This document shows, piece after piece, positions 25,104-34,528 of a stretch of 51,424 bases of DNA. Both the position numbers and the translations under genes were made by a program. This DNA comes from Legionella maceachernii (GTDB lineage: Bacteria; Pseudomonadota; Gammaproteobacteria; Legionellales; Legionellaceae), in assembly GCF_900167045.1 (NCBI RefSeq), contig NZ_FUXJ01000021.1, positions 1 to 51,424 on the forward strand, read 5' to 3'. Numbering within the stretch: position 1 is the stretch's first letter; the number at the start of each line of letters is the position of its first letter. Below the pieces are notes generated by a model that saw only the letters and a program-made list of their open reading frames with translations, made no database searches and had not been told where the DNA came from.

Positions 25104-26354
25104 CTAACGGGATTCAAATCCAAACACACTTCGGCCGCCATACAGAAATGAGCTTTCCTTTTCATGAGCAATCATTTCTTCTACCGTGGGGCCACTGAGG
25201 ATCTGGTGCTCCAATTCAAGTGCTTGTTGATCGAGCCGTTTAATGGCATCCATTTTTTCGCTTTGGCCAAGCTTTGATTGTTGAACAGCCGTTTTGAGGA
25301 CACGGATGGTTTCATCGTAGACCTTCACAGGAACAGGAAAGGGATATGAATCTTTGCCGCCATGCGCTAATGAGAAACGGGCGGGATCGGAAAATCGATA
25401 CGGGGCACCATGAATGACCTCTGCCACCATGGCAAGCGCGAGAATTGTTCTTGCACCAACACCGGGTATTAAAAGAAGCTCTGAAAAATCTTCTGGCCCA
25501 CGGTCAATCGCAGCCGCTATATTGCCGTGCAAGCGACGTAAAGAAATATTTTCCGCTCGCACTTCATGATGAGAAGGCATCTCCAGATGGAGGAGGGGAA
25601 GTTGCCCGCTTTTTAGCGTGTTTTTCTCCGGATCGGGCCTCAGATTGGAATCACTTTTGGAAATTTCTTTAAGGATACTCTCAGGAGAACGTGTTTTTAA
25701 TAGATCAATTTGCATGGTCCGCGACAACTGGGCTCTTTGATCAGTCAGATTGATAATTTTACCTTGATGACGTCCCTCTATTGCAGCATGAGGCGAATCA
25801 ATGAAACTCTCTAACCCTTCTGATAACCAATGATACCGTCGTGCTTGTTTGTTTGTCGTGTTCATGCCCTGTTGAATGACTGCCCAATTTCCCTCGTCTG
25901 TAACAATAAAGCTATGTAGGTAAAGGTCAAATCCGTCTTGGACAGCTGCGCTGTCTACTTTCGCCACCAGTCGGCTAGATTGCGCAAGTTGCTGACCGTC
26001 AAAACCCACCTTAGATCCTATGGTTAAAAGTTCCTGAGGAGTCTGGCGAGAATATTTCCCCCTACCCCCACACACATGAATGCCTAGTTCTTTCGACAGA
26101 GGATTTAAACCCCGCTTGAGTGCACCAATAACGCTAGTCGTAATGCCTGATGAATGCCAATCCATACCCATGACTGCACCAAACGATTGAAACCAGAAAG
26201 GATGAGCTAGACGTCTCAGAAATTCGTTGCGCCCATAATGGTAGATAATGGCTTGGCTTATGACAGTACCTAATTTTGTCATACGCTCCGCTAGCCATGG
26301 GGGCACATGACCATAATGCAGAGGCAGATTAGCGCTACCAGTTTTTTGGGCCAT
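25104..26354 (-). CDS. DUF763 domain protein
   Basis: A 416-residue protein that begins MAQKTGSANLPLHYGHVPPW, the usual N-terminus of this family. It has GIHVCGGRGKYSRQTPQEL, then VDSAAVQDGFDLYLHSFIV and the helix-hairpin-like LLLIPGVGARTILALAMVAE near residue 300. An upstream extension of 75 codons is open in this frame, but it runs through a 20-bp hairpin and lacks family features, so I chose 26354. No clear ribosome-binding site is visible there. DUF763 has no established function; the helix-hairpin-helix hints at nucleic-acid binding. Confidence 0.8.
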   Translation of the reverse strand: MAQKTGSANLPLHYGHVPPWLAERMTKLGTVISQAIIYHYGRNEFLRRLAHPFWFQSFGAVMGMDWHSSGITTSVIGALKRGLNPLSKELGIHVCGGRGKYSRQTPQELLTIGSKVGFDGQQLAQSSRLVAKVDSAAVQDGFDLYLHSFIVTDEGNWAVIQQGMNTTNKQARRYHWLSEGLESFIDSPHAAIEGRHQGKIINLTDQRAQLSRTMQIDLLKTRSPESILKEISKSDSNLRPDPEKNTLKSGQLPLLHLEMPSHHEVRAENISLRRLHGNIAAAIDRGPEDFSELLLIPGVGARTILALAMVAEVIHGAPYRFSDPARFSLAHGGKDSYPFPVPVKVYDETIRVLKTAVQQSKLGQSEKMDAIKRLDQQALELEHQILSGPTVEEMIAHEKESSFLYGGRSVFGFESR

Positions 26355-26443
26355 AGTCGTAAAAAATTTTGGAATAATGGGATTATAGCGGCGTGTGCTG
26401 ATTAATTCCAATGCAAAGGCAGGAGAATCCTGCCAAAAATAAA

Positions 26444-26487
26444 ACAAACTATAAACCTCCGATTTGCATCGGAGGTTTATAGTTTGT
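26444..26487 (-). terminator. Strong rho-independent terminator
   Basis: A perfect 20-bp inverted repeat with a TTGC loop. On the minus strand it is followed by TTTTATTTTT. It lies 46 bases after the stop of the mitochondrial-carrier-like gene and ends that transcript before the DUF763 gene. Confidence 0.9.
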
Positions 26488-26532
26488 CGCTCTGGCTTGC
26501 ATCTCATTCTGAGTTGATTTATTAGGACTTGC

Positions 26533-27477
26533 CTATAAATCGGGGCGTTTATGACTTGGCTCTTCTGGCTCGTTGGCACTTCTTCCTGGCCAAACTCTAT
26601 CTAATGGCTTAGGACCCATTAAATGATCTAGACTAAAAATTAGGCCAAAGGTTATTGCAGCTTGAGGACTCCTAACAAGCACTTCTTTTAATAAATTTAC
26701 CTTTAAAAAGGACATAGTCGCCTCTTTAAAACCTACTGACTTAACATGCAATTTTGCATTATTAAACATAGTAAAAGGAGTCACTGTTAACAAACGGCCA
26801 TCTACGACTTTCGATGCTAAAACCTTTCTGTCAGAGTAGGAATTAGGAATCGTAGTTAATAACGTTGCCACTACGCCTGAGGTCGCACCTCCTAATAAAT
26901 TTTTGCAAAACTCGTTATTCAATTTATAGAAAGAACTGATGTAATCTCCCATAAAACCTATAGCAGCAAAATTAATAAAACCGGCAATGGAACGCGAACC
27001 CCAATTAATCTTCGTTAATTTCCATGCATTCTCAAAAGACCACCTAAAATTGGTCTTGTCAATTATTCCACCTCCTTGCAATTTAGCTTTGTTAGTCAAA
27101 GCGCTACTTAAGCCAATATCAAGCTGCGAAAAAAGAAAAGTCCCAAGCCACCGTTGACTTGTAGTACCCTTTACCTCTTCTTCTGCAGGTTCACGGCTTG
27201 TTTGCTTAGCTGTTACAGCCACAGCACCTCGTTTTTGCCCCGCTATTGCGTAAGTTAAAAAACCACGATACAAACCCAAAGTTCCCTTGTTTAATCCTGA
27301 TTCAGCTTTAGATTGTTGCAATCGCGTCAATGCAATCTGAAAAGGCTGTGTTACCAACGAGACGCAAAAAGAAATTGCCATTGTCTTAAAAGTCAAATTG
27401 CCTACATCATATGGTGTGAACTGTAAAGATTGTTTTTTGCCCGAATTATTATCATCTAATTCATTTTTTTGCTTCAT
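26533..27477 (-). CDS. Mitochondrial-carrier-family-like protein
   Basis: A 314-residue protein with the length and threefold layout of eukaryotic solute carriers. Repeat 1 has QPFQIALTRLQQS, a variant of P-x-D-x-x-K-x-R-x-Q, followed by GLYRGFLTYAIAGQKRGAVA. Repeat 2 is weaker (residues about 110-190). Repeat 3 begins LLGGATSGVVATLLTTIPNS and ends VLVRSPQAAITFGLIFSLDH, the even-helix R-x-x-P-x-x-A-x-x-F signature. The acidic residue of the first PxD motif is Gln. The family is eukaryotic; bacterial members such as Legionella LncP are Dot/Icm effectors sent to mitochondria. By analogy this may insert into host mitochondria; the transport substrate is unknown. Confidence 0.65.
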   Translation of the reverse strand: MKQKNELDDNNSGKKQSLQFTPYDVGNLTFKTMAISFCVSLVTQPFQIALTRLQQSKAESGLNKGTLGLYRGFLTYAIAGQKRGAVAVTAKQTSREPAEEEVKGTTSQRWLGTFLFSQLDIGLSSALTNKAKLQGGGIIDKTNFRWSFENAWKLTKINWGSRSIAGFINFAAIGFMGDYISSFYKLNNEFCKNLLGGATSGVVATLLTTIPNSYSDRKVLASKVVDGRLLTVTPFTMFNNAKLHVKSVGFKEATMSFLKVNLLKEVLVRSPQAAITFGLIFSLDHLMGPKPLDRVWPGRSANEPEEPSHKRPDL

Positions 27478-27936
27478 CGTTAATTTCTCATACTAATTAC
27501 CTGAATAGAGATAATAAGTAGTCAATCTTAAGACAACATTAAATAAGTAAAAAAAATACCAATAGTGATCACAAATTACGCTCAAACCTAACTCTGCCTT
27601 TTAAAAGAGCGGTTTAAGATTAAATAATTTTTATGTGAATTACTGGAAATAAGAGAGTAAAACTCAAATAGAGAAATGCTTGCTTTCCGCTACAAGCACA
27701 ATTTATAGAACGAATTATTCATCAATAGGATGTGGTCTTTTATAAAAGAGCTCACACTGTCGGGAGCGCAGCTCTATTTAATCGTTGCATCTATTTGGGC
27801 TTAGAAGAGATGGATAGGTCAAGCAGCTATGGCGGAATAAATCACTTATCGCTTAAGTTAACACTTAATAGTATAACCAGATAGCTAGTTGAGCCTGATC
27901 CAATGGGTTAAATAGCTGAACCATTTTAAATACACA
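27478..27936. other. Intergenic region without recognisable gene
   Basis: About 460 AT-rich bases between two minus-strand genes. They contain no convincing frame, RNA or hairpin. They must hold the promoter of the carrier-like gene, which I cannot place. Confidence 0.4.
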
Positions 27937-28167
27937 TTACTTTAAAGGGCCCATTCCAGGCAGTGAGTCAGCATCCAAATCTGGTTCATTGATTTGAGAG
28001 GTCTGCTTTTTAGGACCAAAAAAGCTATGGTTAGATATCGCATCAAACAAATAGCATCCTCCCCATAGTAGCCCAGCTCCTGCAGATACTCGAGCACCAT
28101 CTATAACACTTGATTTTGCAGCTTGACTTAAAACGCTAACTGCCGCCTTTCTCCAAATTGATATCAT
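27937..28167 (-). CDS. Small hypothetical protein with one hydrophobic segment
   Basis: A 76-residue protein with a strong ribosome-binding site (GGAGGGAG, two bases before the ATG), so translation is likely. The N-terminus is basic (MISIWRKAAVSVLSQAAKSS), residues about 27-45 are hydrophobic (VSAGAGLLWGGCYLFDAI), and the tail is acidic and ends LPGMGPLK. I do not recognise it. It may be a small membrane or effector-like protein. Confidence 0.55.
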   Translation of the reverse strand: MISIWRKAAVSVLSQAAKSSVIDGARVSAGAGLLWGGCYLFDAISNHSFFGPKKQTSQINEPDLDADSLPGMGPLK

Positions 28168-28716
28168 AACTCCCTCCGATCTATTGAAACCAATTAAATT
28201 TCCTAAACTTACACGCTACCACAAAAAAATTGGCGCCATTGTAACATAAATCGCATTAATGAACCTAATTAGCCTTTGCCCTAAGAAGGGACCCGCTGAA
28301 TCATTAAGAAATCGTGTCTAAATTATAAATAAGTAACGGTTGCTTTCTCTTTCGCTCTAAAAACAATTATTGCCATTTTTTATAAAAATTAATTAGTTAA
28401 TTTAGACATTTTTTTTGCGATTATTTAGCAAAATCAACATTTTTTATGTGATATATGCCACAAATAGTTTATGCAAGAGTATATTTTAAAGAACAACAAG
28501 CAGTAGATTATCTACAATAAGATTTATCTGGATATATCGAATTGATAATTGAATTCAAATAACGGATTAGAATTACTGATTTATAATTATAAATGCCTTC
28601 AGTTGCATTAATTTCAAAAAAATTTGCGATATGTGCTTTTTTAAGAATAAGATAAGTTTATCACGGACTGTATTGTGATACTTACACATTTATTCCTTTC
28701 TTATATGGAGATAAGC
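28168..28716. other. AT-rich divergent intergenic region
   Basis: About 550 very AT-rich bases separate the 76-residue gene from the NRPS gene. No gene is seen. It presumably holds promoters in both directions. The low GC fits foreign DNA kept silent by nucleoid proteins, but no specific site is identified. Confidence 0.4.
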
Positions 28717-31700
28717 ATGGACTCATCGATTAGTGTAGGGGAACGACATAAAATCTTAAAAGAATGGAATCAAACTGAATCTCAATATCCCCACAAAATT
28801 ATATCAAAATTGTTTGAAGATCAAGCTAAAAAAAAATCACATCAAATAGCCTTAATCTATAAATCACATACACTTCTTTACGAGGATCTTAATCATCAAG
28901 CTAATCAATTAGCACATTATTTAAGAGAAGTAGGAATCAAAAGAAATACCCTTGTTGCCATCTGTATAGAACCTGGCTTTAAGTTATTAATCAGTATATT
29001 AGCTATTTTAAAGGCAGGAGGAGCCTACATTCCCTTAGATCCGAACAATCCAGTTCAACGTCAAAAAATGATATTATCGGATTCAGGTACGGAGATCATA
29101 ATTACCCATTCGCAGCTAACGGATCAGTTTGAAGAATTACCCATACCTCAAAAGATATATTGGGACGCCATTCAATCAAAATTAGCCTTCTATTCCACGG
29201 CAAATCCCAAGCCTATTAACACCATGAATGACTTAACTTATGTCTGTTACACTTCAGGATCGACTGGCAAGCCTAAAGGGGTAATGATAACGCATCAAAA
29301 CGTTCAGCATTTCGTACACTGGTTTAGTAAAGCTATTCCAATTACCTCGGAAGGTATTTTTGATTTTTCTTCTTCCATTTCATTTGACTTTTCGGTGGCA
29401 TGTACTTTATTCCCCTTATTAACAGGAATGAAAGTAGCCATTTGTTCTGAAACCGATAAAAAAGATCCCTATTTATATTTAAGCCATTTGCAGAAAACAC
29501 ACACCTCTATTGCCAAACTTACGCCCAGTTATTTTAGAAAAATTAAGAGCATTGTTTTAAATGAAAATAAAACGCTTGATTTAAAATATCTTGTCTTTGG
29601 TGGTGAGACGTTGTTTGCAAGAGATATCAAAGATTGGTTAAAAAAATTTCCAGAGCAGAAACTGTTTTGCGAATACGGACCTACTGAAGCCACAGTTGCT
29701 TCATCAGGGATTATCATTGATAGCAATAACATCAATCACTATAAATATCGCATCCCCATCGGAAAACCAGTACTGAACACGAAGCTATTTATACTGGATA
29801 AAAATAGGCAACCGGTACCTATTGGGACTTTAGGAGAATTGTATATAGGCGGTGACGGTATTGCTAAAGGGTATCTCAATCAAAAAAAATTAACTCAGAA
29901 AAAATTCATTGATAGCCCTTTTAGCTCAGGTAAATTGTATAAAACTGGTGATTTATGTCGTTATTTACCAGATGGCAATATTGAGTTTGTTGAAAGACAA
30001 GATCATCAAATTAAAATTCGTGGATTTCGCGTTGAAACTCATGAAATTGAAAAATGTTTGCTATCACATCCAGGCATTCAAAATGTTATTATTCGATCAA
30101 GATTTGAGAATAAAAAATTTGAAGAAAAACAATTGGTGGCTTATTGCATTAGTAAAGGATCTATAGCAATAGATACGAATGAATTGCGTGATTATCTAAA
30201 AAAACAGTTACCAGATTATATGGTGCCAGCTTTTTTTGTATTTTTAGATGAGTTTCCATTGTCAGCCAGTGGAAAATTAGATATTCACAAATTACCTGAA
30301 CCTGATATAAAAGAAACTCGCCAAATTATAAAACCTCGAAATGAAATGGAAAATATACTTAAAACAATTTGGTCAGAAACATTAAATGTAAAAGAGATTA
30401 GTATCAATGATAATTTTTTTGATTTAGGTGGAAACTCATTGTCGGCAATTAGGCTAATCGTTAAGATTCGAAAAATAACGCGAAAGAATATTCAATTACA
30501 AGATTTATATAACGCAGGAACAATCAGTGAGCTTTCTAATATTGTTATGGAATCAACTGATATTTCTGAAGATAACAACAAAAAAAACACTCCAACGGAC
30601 TTAAAAGAAATACCATTAAATGAATTGCAATTTTTATTCTGGTTAATGAGATTGTTTTATCCCAAATCAAAAGTATCTAATATAGTAATTAGAAAGCGAT
30701 TGGCAGGAAATTTAGATAAAAACAAATTAGCTATTATCTTTGAGCTACTCTGTAAAAATCATCCCATTTTATGCTATCGAATTGCGAAATACTCCCCTTT
30801 ACAGTATCCACAGGAAAAGATTCGTCAATTTGAGGTCATTGAAAAAGATATTAGTGGGTTAAAGCCGCAAGAGCAGGAAACAAAGCTCCATCTCTCATTA
30901 AATAATTTAGAAAATCAGAAGTGGCGGAATGGTTTACCATTAATCACAATAAAATTATTTCGCATGGCAGATAATTTGAGCGAATTACAAATCGCCTTGT
31001 CCCATTTTATTAGTGACGAAATCTCAGCCAATATTGTATTAAATGAAATGTCTAATGCCTATGTGGAATATAAAAAAGACCTGGAGCCGATTGTTCAACA
31101 GGAACTCGTTTTTCGCGATTATGTCTTACACGAACAAAAAGTGCTTAGAAAAACCTTATCAAAAAACATTAATTTCTGGGATGAATATTTAAAAGACATA
31201 CCCATGCTTATTTTTCCAATAGAGCAAAGGTTAAATGGCATTAATTTGTCCTGTACTTCTTATTTTGAAATAGCCGAAAACACCGTGGAAAAATTGCATT
31301 TAATTTGCAAGAAAAATAGACTCAGTATGGCAGACATACTGTTAGCCGCAACGGGTTATACTTTGACCAACTATCTGAATCATAGTAATAAAACAATCAT
31401 CATTAATTTTGTTAAATCAACTCGAGACTGTGAAATTTATGATAATGCAGTAGGTCTTTTTGTTCGCAATGAGGTAATAAAAATAGACTTAAATAAATCG
31501 CTAAGTTTATTTGAAGTTGCACAGCAAATACAACGCGATAGAATTGAAAACAATTCGCATCAATCTTGTCCGGCTATTATAAAAATTTCATCCATTCTTA
31601 AGAAAAATTGGAAGAATAAAAAAATAGGAAATTTTTTTATTCAATTATTTGCAAAAATATACAGCACTGTTTTTTACAAACATCAATTAAATTATGAAAT

Positions 31701-32016
31701 TTTATTAATGTTTGGTCGAGTATTCCTATCAAGAAAAAATAATCATTTTTTTGTTAACGTTAATATCATGAATAATTTTATTCATAATGACTATGAAAAA
31801 GAATTTTTTGGGTTTAAACAAAAACCATATGTTCTTTATAAAGGGGATAAATTAGTTGAGAAAAATGTCTTAAACGTTTGGTTTAATCGAGATGAAAAAG
31901 GGAAACCCTATCTCATACTATCGGGTAGCTTAAAGCCTGAATTTAGAAATACACTGGGTTCTAATCTGTTAAAAATAATTACCTCGTATACCTTACAGGA
32001 CACTTTAGAAAGCTAA
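28717..32016 (+). CDS. Stand-alone non-ribosomal peptide synthetase, A-T-C order
   Basis: About 1099 residues. The adenylation domain (roughly 1-530) has LLYEDLNHQANQLAHYL (A1), YVCYTSGSTGKPKG (A3), CEYGPTEATVAS (A5), YKTGDLCRYLPDGNIEFVER (A7), IKIRGFRVETHEIE (A8) and PLSASGKLD with the A10 Lys. The carrier domain follows (DNFFDLGGNSLSAIRLI, phosphopantetheine Ser near 570). The last 500 residues form a condensation-like domain whose HHxxxDG is SHFISDE: the second His and the Asp remain. There is no thioesterase or reductase. The start is set at 28717, preceded by GGAG at 6 bases; the in-frame GTG at 28675 is weaker. The A-domain substrate is not decoded. No partner synthetase or phosphopantetheinyl transferase is nearby. 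Confidence 0.85.
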   Translation: MDSSISVGERHKILKEWNQTESQYPHKIISKLFEDQAKKKSHQIALIYKSHTLLYEDLNHQANQLAHYLREVGIKRNTLVAICIEPGFKLLISILAILKAGGAYIPLDPNNPVQRQKMILSDSGTEIIITHSQLTDQFEELPIPQKIYWDAIQSKLAFYSTANPKPINTMNDLTYVCYTSGSTGKPKGVMITHQNVQHFVHWFSKAIPITSEGIFDFSSSISFDFSVACTLFPLLTGMKVAICSETDKKDPYLYLSHLQKTHTSIAKLTPSYFRKIKSIVLNENKTLDLKYLVFGGETLFARDIKDWLKKFPEQKLFCEYGPTEATVASSGIIIDSNNINHYKYRIPIGKPVLNTKLFILDKNRQPVPIGTLGELYIGGDGIAKGYLNQKKLTQKKFIDSPFSSGKLYKTGDLCRYLPDGNIEFVERQDHQIKIRGFRVETHEIEKCLLSHPGIQNVIIRSRFENKKFEEKQLVAYCISKGSIAIDTNELRDYLKKQLPDYMVPAFFVFLDEFPLSASGKLDIHKLPEPDIKETRQIIKPRNEMENILKTIWSETLNVKEISINDNFFDLGGNSLSAIRLIVKIRKITRKNIQLQDLYNAGTISELSNIVMESTDISEDNNKKNTPTDLKEIPLNELQFLFWLMRLFYPKSKVSNIVIRKRLAGNLDKNKLAIIFELLCKNHPILCYRIAKYSPLQYPQEKIRQFEVIEKDISGLKPQEQETKLHLSLNNLENQKWRNGLPLITIKLFRMADNLSELQIALSHFISDEISANIVLNEMSNAYVEYKKDLEPIVQQELVFRDYVLHEQKVLRKTLSKNINFWDEYLKDIPMLIFPIEQRLNGINLSCTSYFEIAENTVEKLHLICKKNRLSMADILLAATGYTLTNYLNHSNKTIIINFVKSTRDCEIYDNAVGLFVRNEVIKIDLNKSLSLFEVAQQIQRDRIENNSHQSCPAIIKISSILKKNWKNKKIGNFFIQLFAKIYSTVFYKHQLNYEILLMFGRVFLSRKNNHFFVNVNIMNNFIHNDYEKEFFGFKQKPYVLYKGDKLVEKNVLNVWFNRDEKGKPYLILSGSLKPEFRNTLGSNLLKIITSYTLQDTLES

Positions 32017-32032
32017 AATGGCTAATCTTCGG

Positions 32033-32893
32033 TTAGATAGTTCGTTTTGTCCACAAATGCAATTTTTTTGCCCATTGTTTAAAATGATGTAGGTATTTAA
32101 ATCCCCTACTCCAGCACTCCAAACGAATATTTGGATTACTTGAAACAGCAGCATAAATAGTCTCTAACGCGAAAACTTTTTCATGAGTAACATAGTAGCA
32201 TTGATTATTTTGCAATGAGGAAATAGTCTTCACTAAATTAAAATTTTCAAAATGCAGCATGCAATCATTCGGCACAGCATAACCCGATGGTAATAATCCT
32301 TGTTTTACAGCAATGACATAGGCCTCCATACGCTCTAAATATTGATTCTTACTGTAATCGCAAAGCGATTTTTTTTTCGAATTCGCATGCGGACAAAAAC
32401 TTTCTTTTAACCACCCTAAGCCGAGCAATGCTTTATATTGTCCTGGCATAACATCACTTAACACAGAGTAAAAGGGATACATTCCGCCGGCACTTACGCC
32501 CGCTAGAACAGGTAATCGCTTTTCGGTTTTGAGTTTATTTAGGACAGAGGTAAATCCTGATTTTTCCCATATTTCCAGCATTTTTTCTGTATTACCGCCC
32601 CCAATAAAAAGGATATCTTGTTGAGCAAGATAGCTTTCGAGCTGCTCTTTTGTTAACTGCGATTTTGTCAAAACCAACTCTGAAGTAATAACTTTTTTTC
32701 TAAATTTTGAACTTACAAATCGAGTAAAAAATTTTCGCTCGATCAAACTATCATTACTGGCCGTTCCGATATAACAAAATTGAATAGTTGCTTTTTCAAT
32801 TAAACTGAAAGCATACTCTAGAAATCGATTGAGGGTCCGATTTAAATTCATGATATGACTATCATCAAAGCTCATTAATAGCATGTGACTCAT
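32033..32893 (-). CDS. Peptidase S51 family protein (PepE/cyanophycinase-like)
   Basis: A 286-residue cytosolic protein. FIGGGNTEKMLEIWEKSGF is the oxyanion-side motif, and LAGVSAGGMYPFYS holds the G-x-S-A-G nucleophile near residue 134. S51 enzymes cleave after N-terminal Asp or release dipeptides. It converges with the NRPS gene, with only 16 bases between the stop codons. Its length slightly exceeds E. coli PepE. The substrate is unknown. Confidence 0.8.
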   Translation of the reverse strand: MSHMLLMSFDDSHIMNLNRTLNRFLEYAFSLIEKATIQFCYIGTASNDSLIERKFFTRFVSSKFRKKVITSELVLTKSQLTKEQLESYLAQQDILFIGGGNTEKMLEIWEKSGFTSVLNKLKTEKRLPVLAGVSAGGMYPFYSVLSDVMPGQYKALLGLGWLKESFCPHANSKKKSLCDYSKNQYLERMEAYVIAVKQGLLPSGYAVPNDCMLHFENFNLVKTISSLQNNQCYYVTHEKVFALETIYAAVSSNPNIRLECWSRGFKYLHHFKQWAKKLHLWTKRTI

Positions 32894-33069
32894 TGTACAG
32901 TCCTGAGATGCTTTGCTATCCGGCTTTTATCTGATTTTTAGTATTCGAGAAGAAATAAAATGCGGGATACGTTATCGGGTGCAAACACATTCTTCCAAAT
33001 AATTATAGCCTATACTGAAACAGTTAGTAACAGCCTCATAACTTGCTAAAGCTTATAGCTGGATGCATG

Positions 33070-34446
33070 CTATTTACGTTTTGGCAAAGCGATAAATAAT
33101 GAGCCTGGATCGTTTAGGGCATTAGCCTCGATGCCAGCTTGGATTCCTTCTCCCTTGTAAATGTCAACATGAGCCCCCACAATAGCACCGCCTGCATCTT
33201 GGGCCACACACCATGAAGCCATTTTTTTGCAATAATAAATAAAACTCATTCCAAGAGGAATGACCTGGTGATCGGTTGCACATGAAGCGTGTGGAGTGAG
33301 AGGAATATTTTCTGAACCATATGGCCCCTCCTCTTCTTTAGAAAAAAACACAAAACTTTGATCCCGATTTCTCAAGTTGGCGGCCTTATGACGATTCAAA
33401 GGGTTATCCAGGTATTGGCGAATGAGTTTTTCGGATGCGGCGCTATGTCGAATTTCTTTAGAGACGTTACAGCGTAACTGTGCTTCATCATAACAATTAG
33501 GATCTTTAGCACAACGTTCCATAGCGTCAAGATTACCTCCGCATGTGGGATCTTGAGCGCATTGGACAATGCGTCCAAGCATAGTGCGTGGCCTGCCGTT
33601 GGCACTATCGTAATTGATATGAAATAATGTGCCATCGAGCATGAGTGAGCCTGCCCCTTGAATCATTAAAAAAGGAGGGTCATTGGGGTCTTTAACGTAA
33701 CCAATGACGTATTTTGGATTTAAAGCGCCCTGATCAATTTCCTCGCGATCAGGTACGACAGTGTATTTTCCATCCGCACTTTTCATACAAAATCCACGCC
33801 CTAGTTTAGTCAGTGGATCACTGCCGCATAGAGGCCCTTTTAAATGAAATTTCTTCGATTCTGAAGCCGCATTCACAACCCCTGGGTTACTATAAATTGG
33901 ATATAAAAAAGGGGCAGCACGTTTCGTGCGTGCTTCAATAGCAGCCGGGGCGTAATAGGCAGTAAATTGAAATTCACCCTTTTTAAAATCCGCATGATTT
34001 TCCGGCCATCCTTCGCTTTTATACCAATCAAATTCGGTTTTAATATTGGATAAAAATTTTTTAAAATCGCCATGAGCAGCTTTTGCAAGAGCGAGCATTT
34101 TTTTGTTGGTGCTATGGCACCATTCATGCCGTTTGAATGTATGGCCAGCAATAGTCACTTTTTTAATTTCACCTTGATAATGCTGACAATTTTTAATCTG
34201 ATTCGTTAATGCCTTGATGACTTCATCCATATTACCGACTGGGTTATCTAGCGGTAATTCAGAGGCCGAAATTTTATGAAACTTAAAGCGAAGCACTCCC
34301 GGCTCTTTGGCAGCCATTTTCTGCCTTGTAGTAAAATCAGCGAACCGTCTAATATCTAAACAGCGCTGGATTGGATCAGCGGGCAAGGCTGCGTGAGTAA
34401 TGAGTGTAAACGTCATTAGGGAAAGGATTAAAATGGATTGAACCAT
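33070..34446 (-). CDS. mltA: MltA-type lytic murein transglycosylase with 3D domain
   Basis: About 458 residues. The signal peptide MVQSILILSLMTFTLITHA starts at the chosen ATG (34446, AAAGG eight bases upstream); the ATG at 34506 would put 20 extra basic residues before it. The MltA core includes FTAYYAPAAI (the GYYEP-like motif), DREEIDQGAL and ILMIQGAGSL-like FLMIQGAGSLMLDG. The C-terminal 3D part has QDAGGAIVGAHVDIYKGEG with the catalytic Asp. It cleaves peptidoglycan to 1,6-anhydro ends. No lipobox is seen, so it is probably periplasmic. Several extra Cys residues in the middle (CAQDPTCGGNLDAMERCAKD) are unusual. It lies just downstream of mdcH. Confidence 0.8.
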   Translation of the reverse strand: MVQSILILSLMTFTLITHAALPADPIQRCLDIRRFADFTTRQKMAAKEPGVLRFKFHKISASELPLDNPVGNMDEVIKALTNQIKNCQHYQGEIKKVTIAGHTFKRHEWCHSTNKKMLALAKAAHGDFKKFLSNIKTEFDWYKSEGWPENHADFKKGEFQFTAYYAPAAIEARTKRAAPFLYPIYSNPGVVNAASESKKFHLKGPLCGSDPLTKLGRGFCMKSADGKYTVVPDREEIDQGALNPKYVIGYVKDPNDPPFLMIQGAGSLMLDGTLFHINYDSANGRPRTMLGRIVQCAQDPTCGGNLDAMERCAKDPNCYDEAQLRCNVSKEIRHSAASEKLIRQYLDNPLNRHKAANLRNRDQSFVFFSKEEEGPYGSENIPLTPHASCATDHQVIPLGMSFIYYCKKMASWCVAQDAGGAIVGAHVDIYKGEGIQAGIEANALNDPGSLFIALPKRK

Positions 34447-34528
34447 GAGCGTTACCTTTAAAATTACCCTTTTAAATTTGCTTTTTTTATTATTGCCTGA
34501 ACACATTATTCACTCACATAAATAGCCG

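Noticed and set aside
26355-26579. N-terminal extension of the DUF763 frame
   Set aside because: It crosses the 20-bp terminator hairpin and has no family similarity; the family begins at the Met at 26354.
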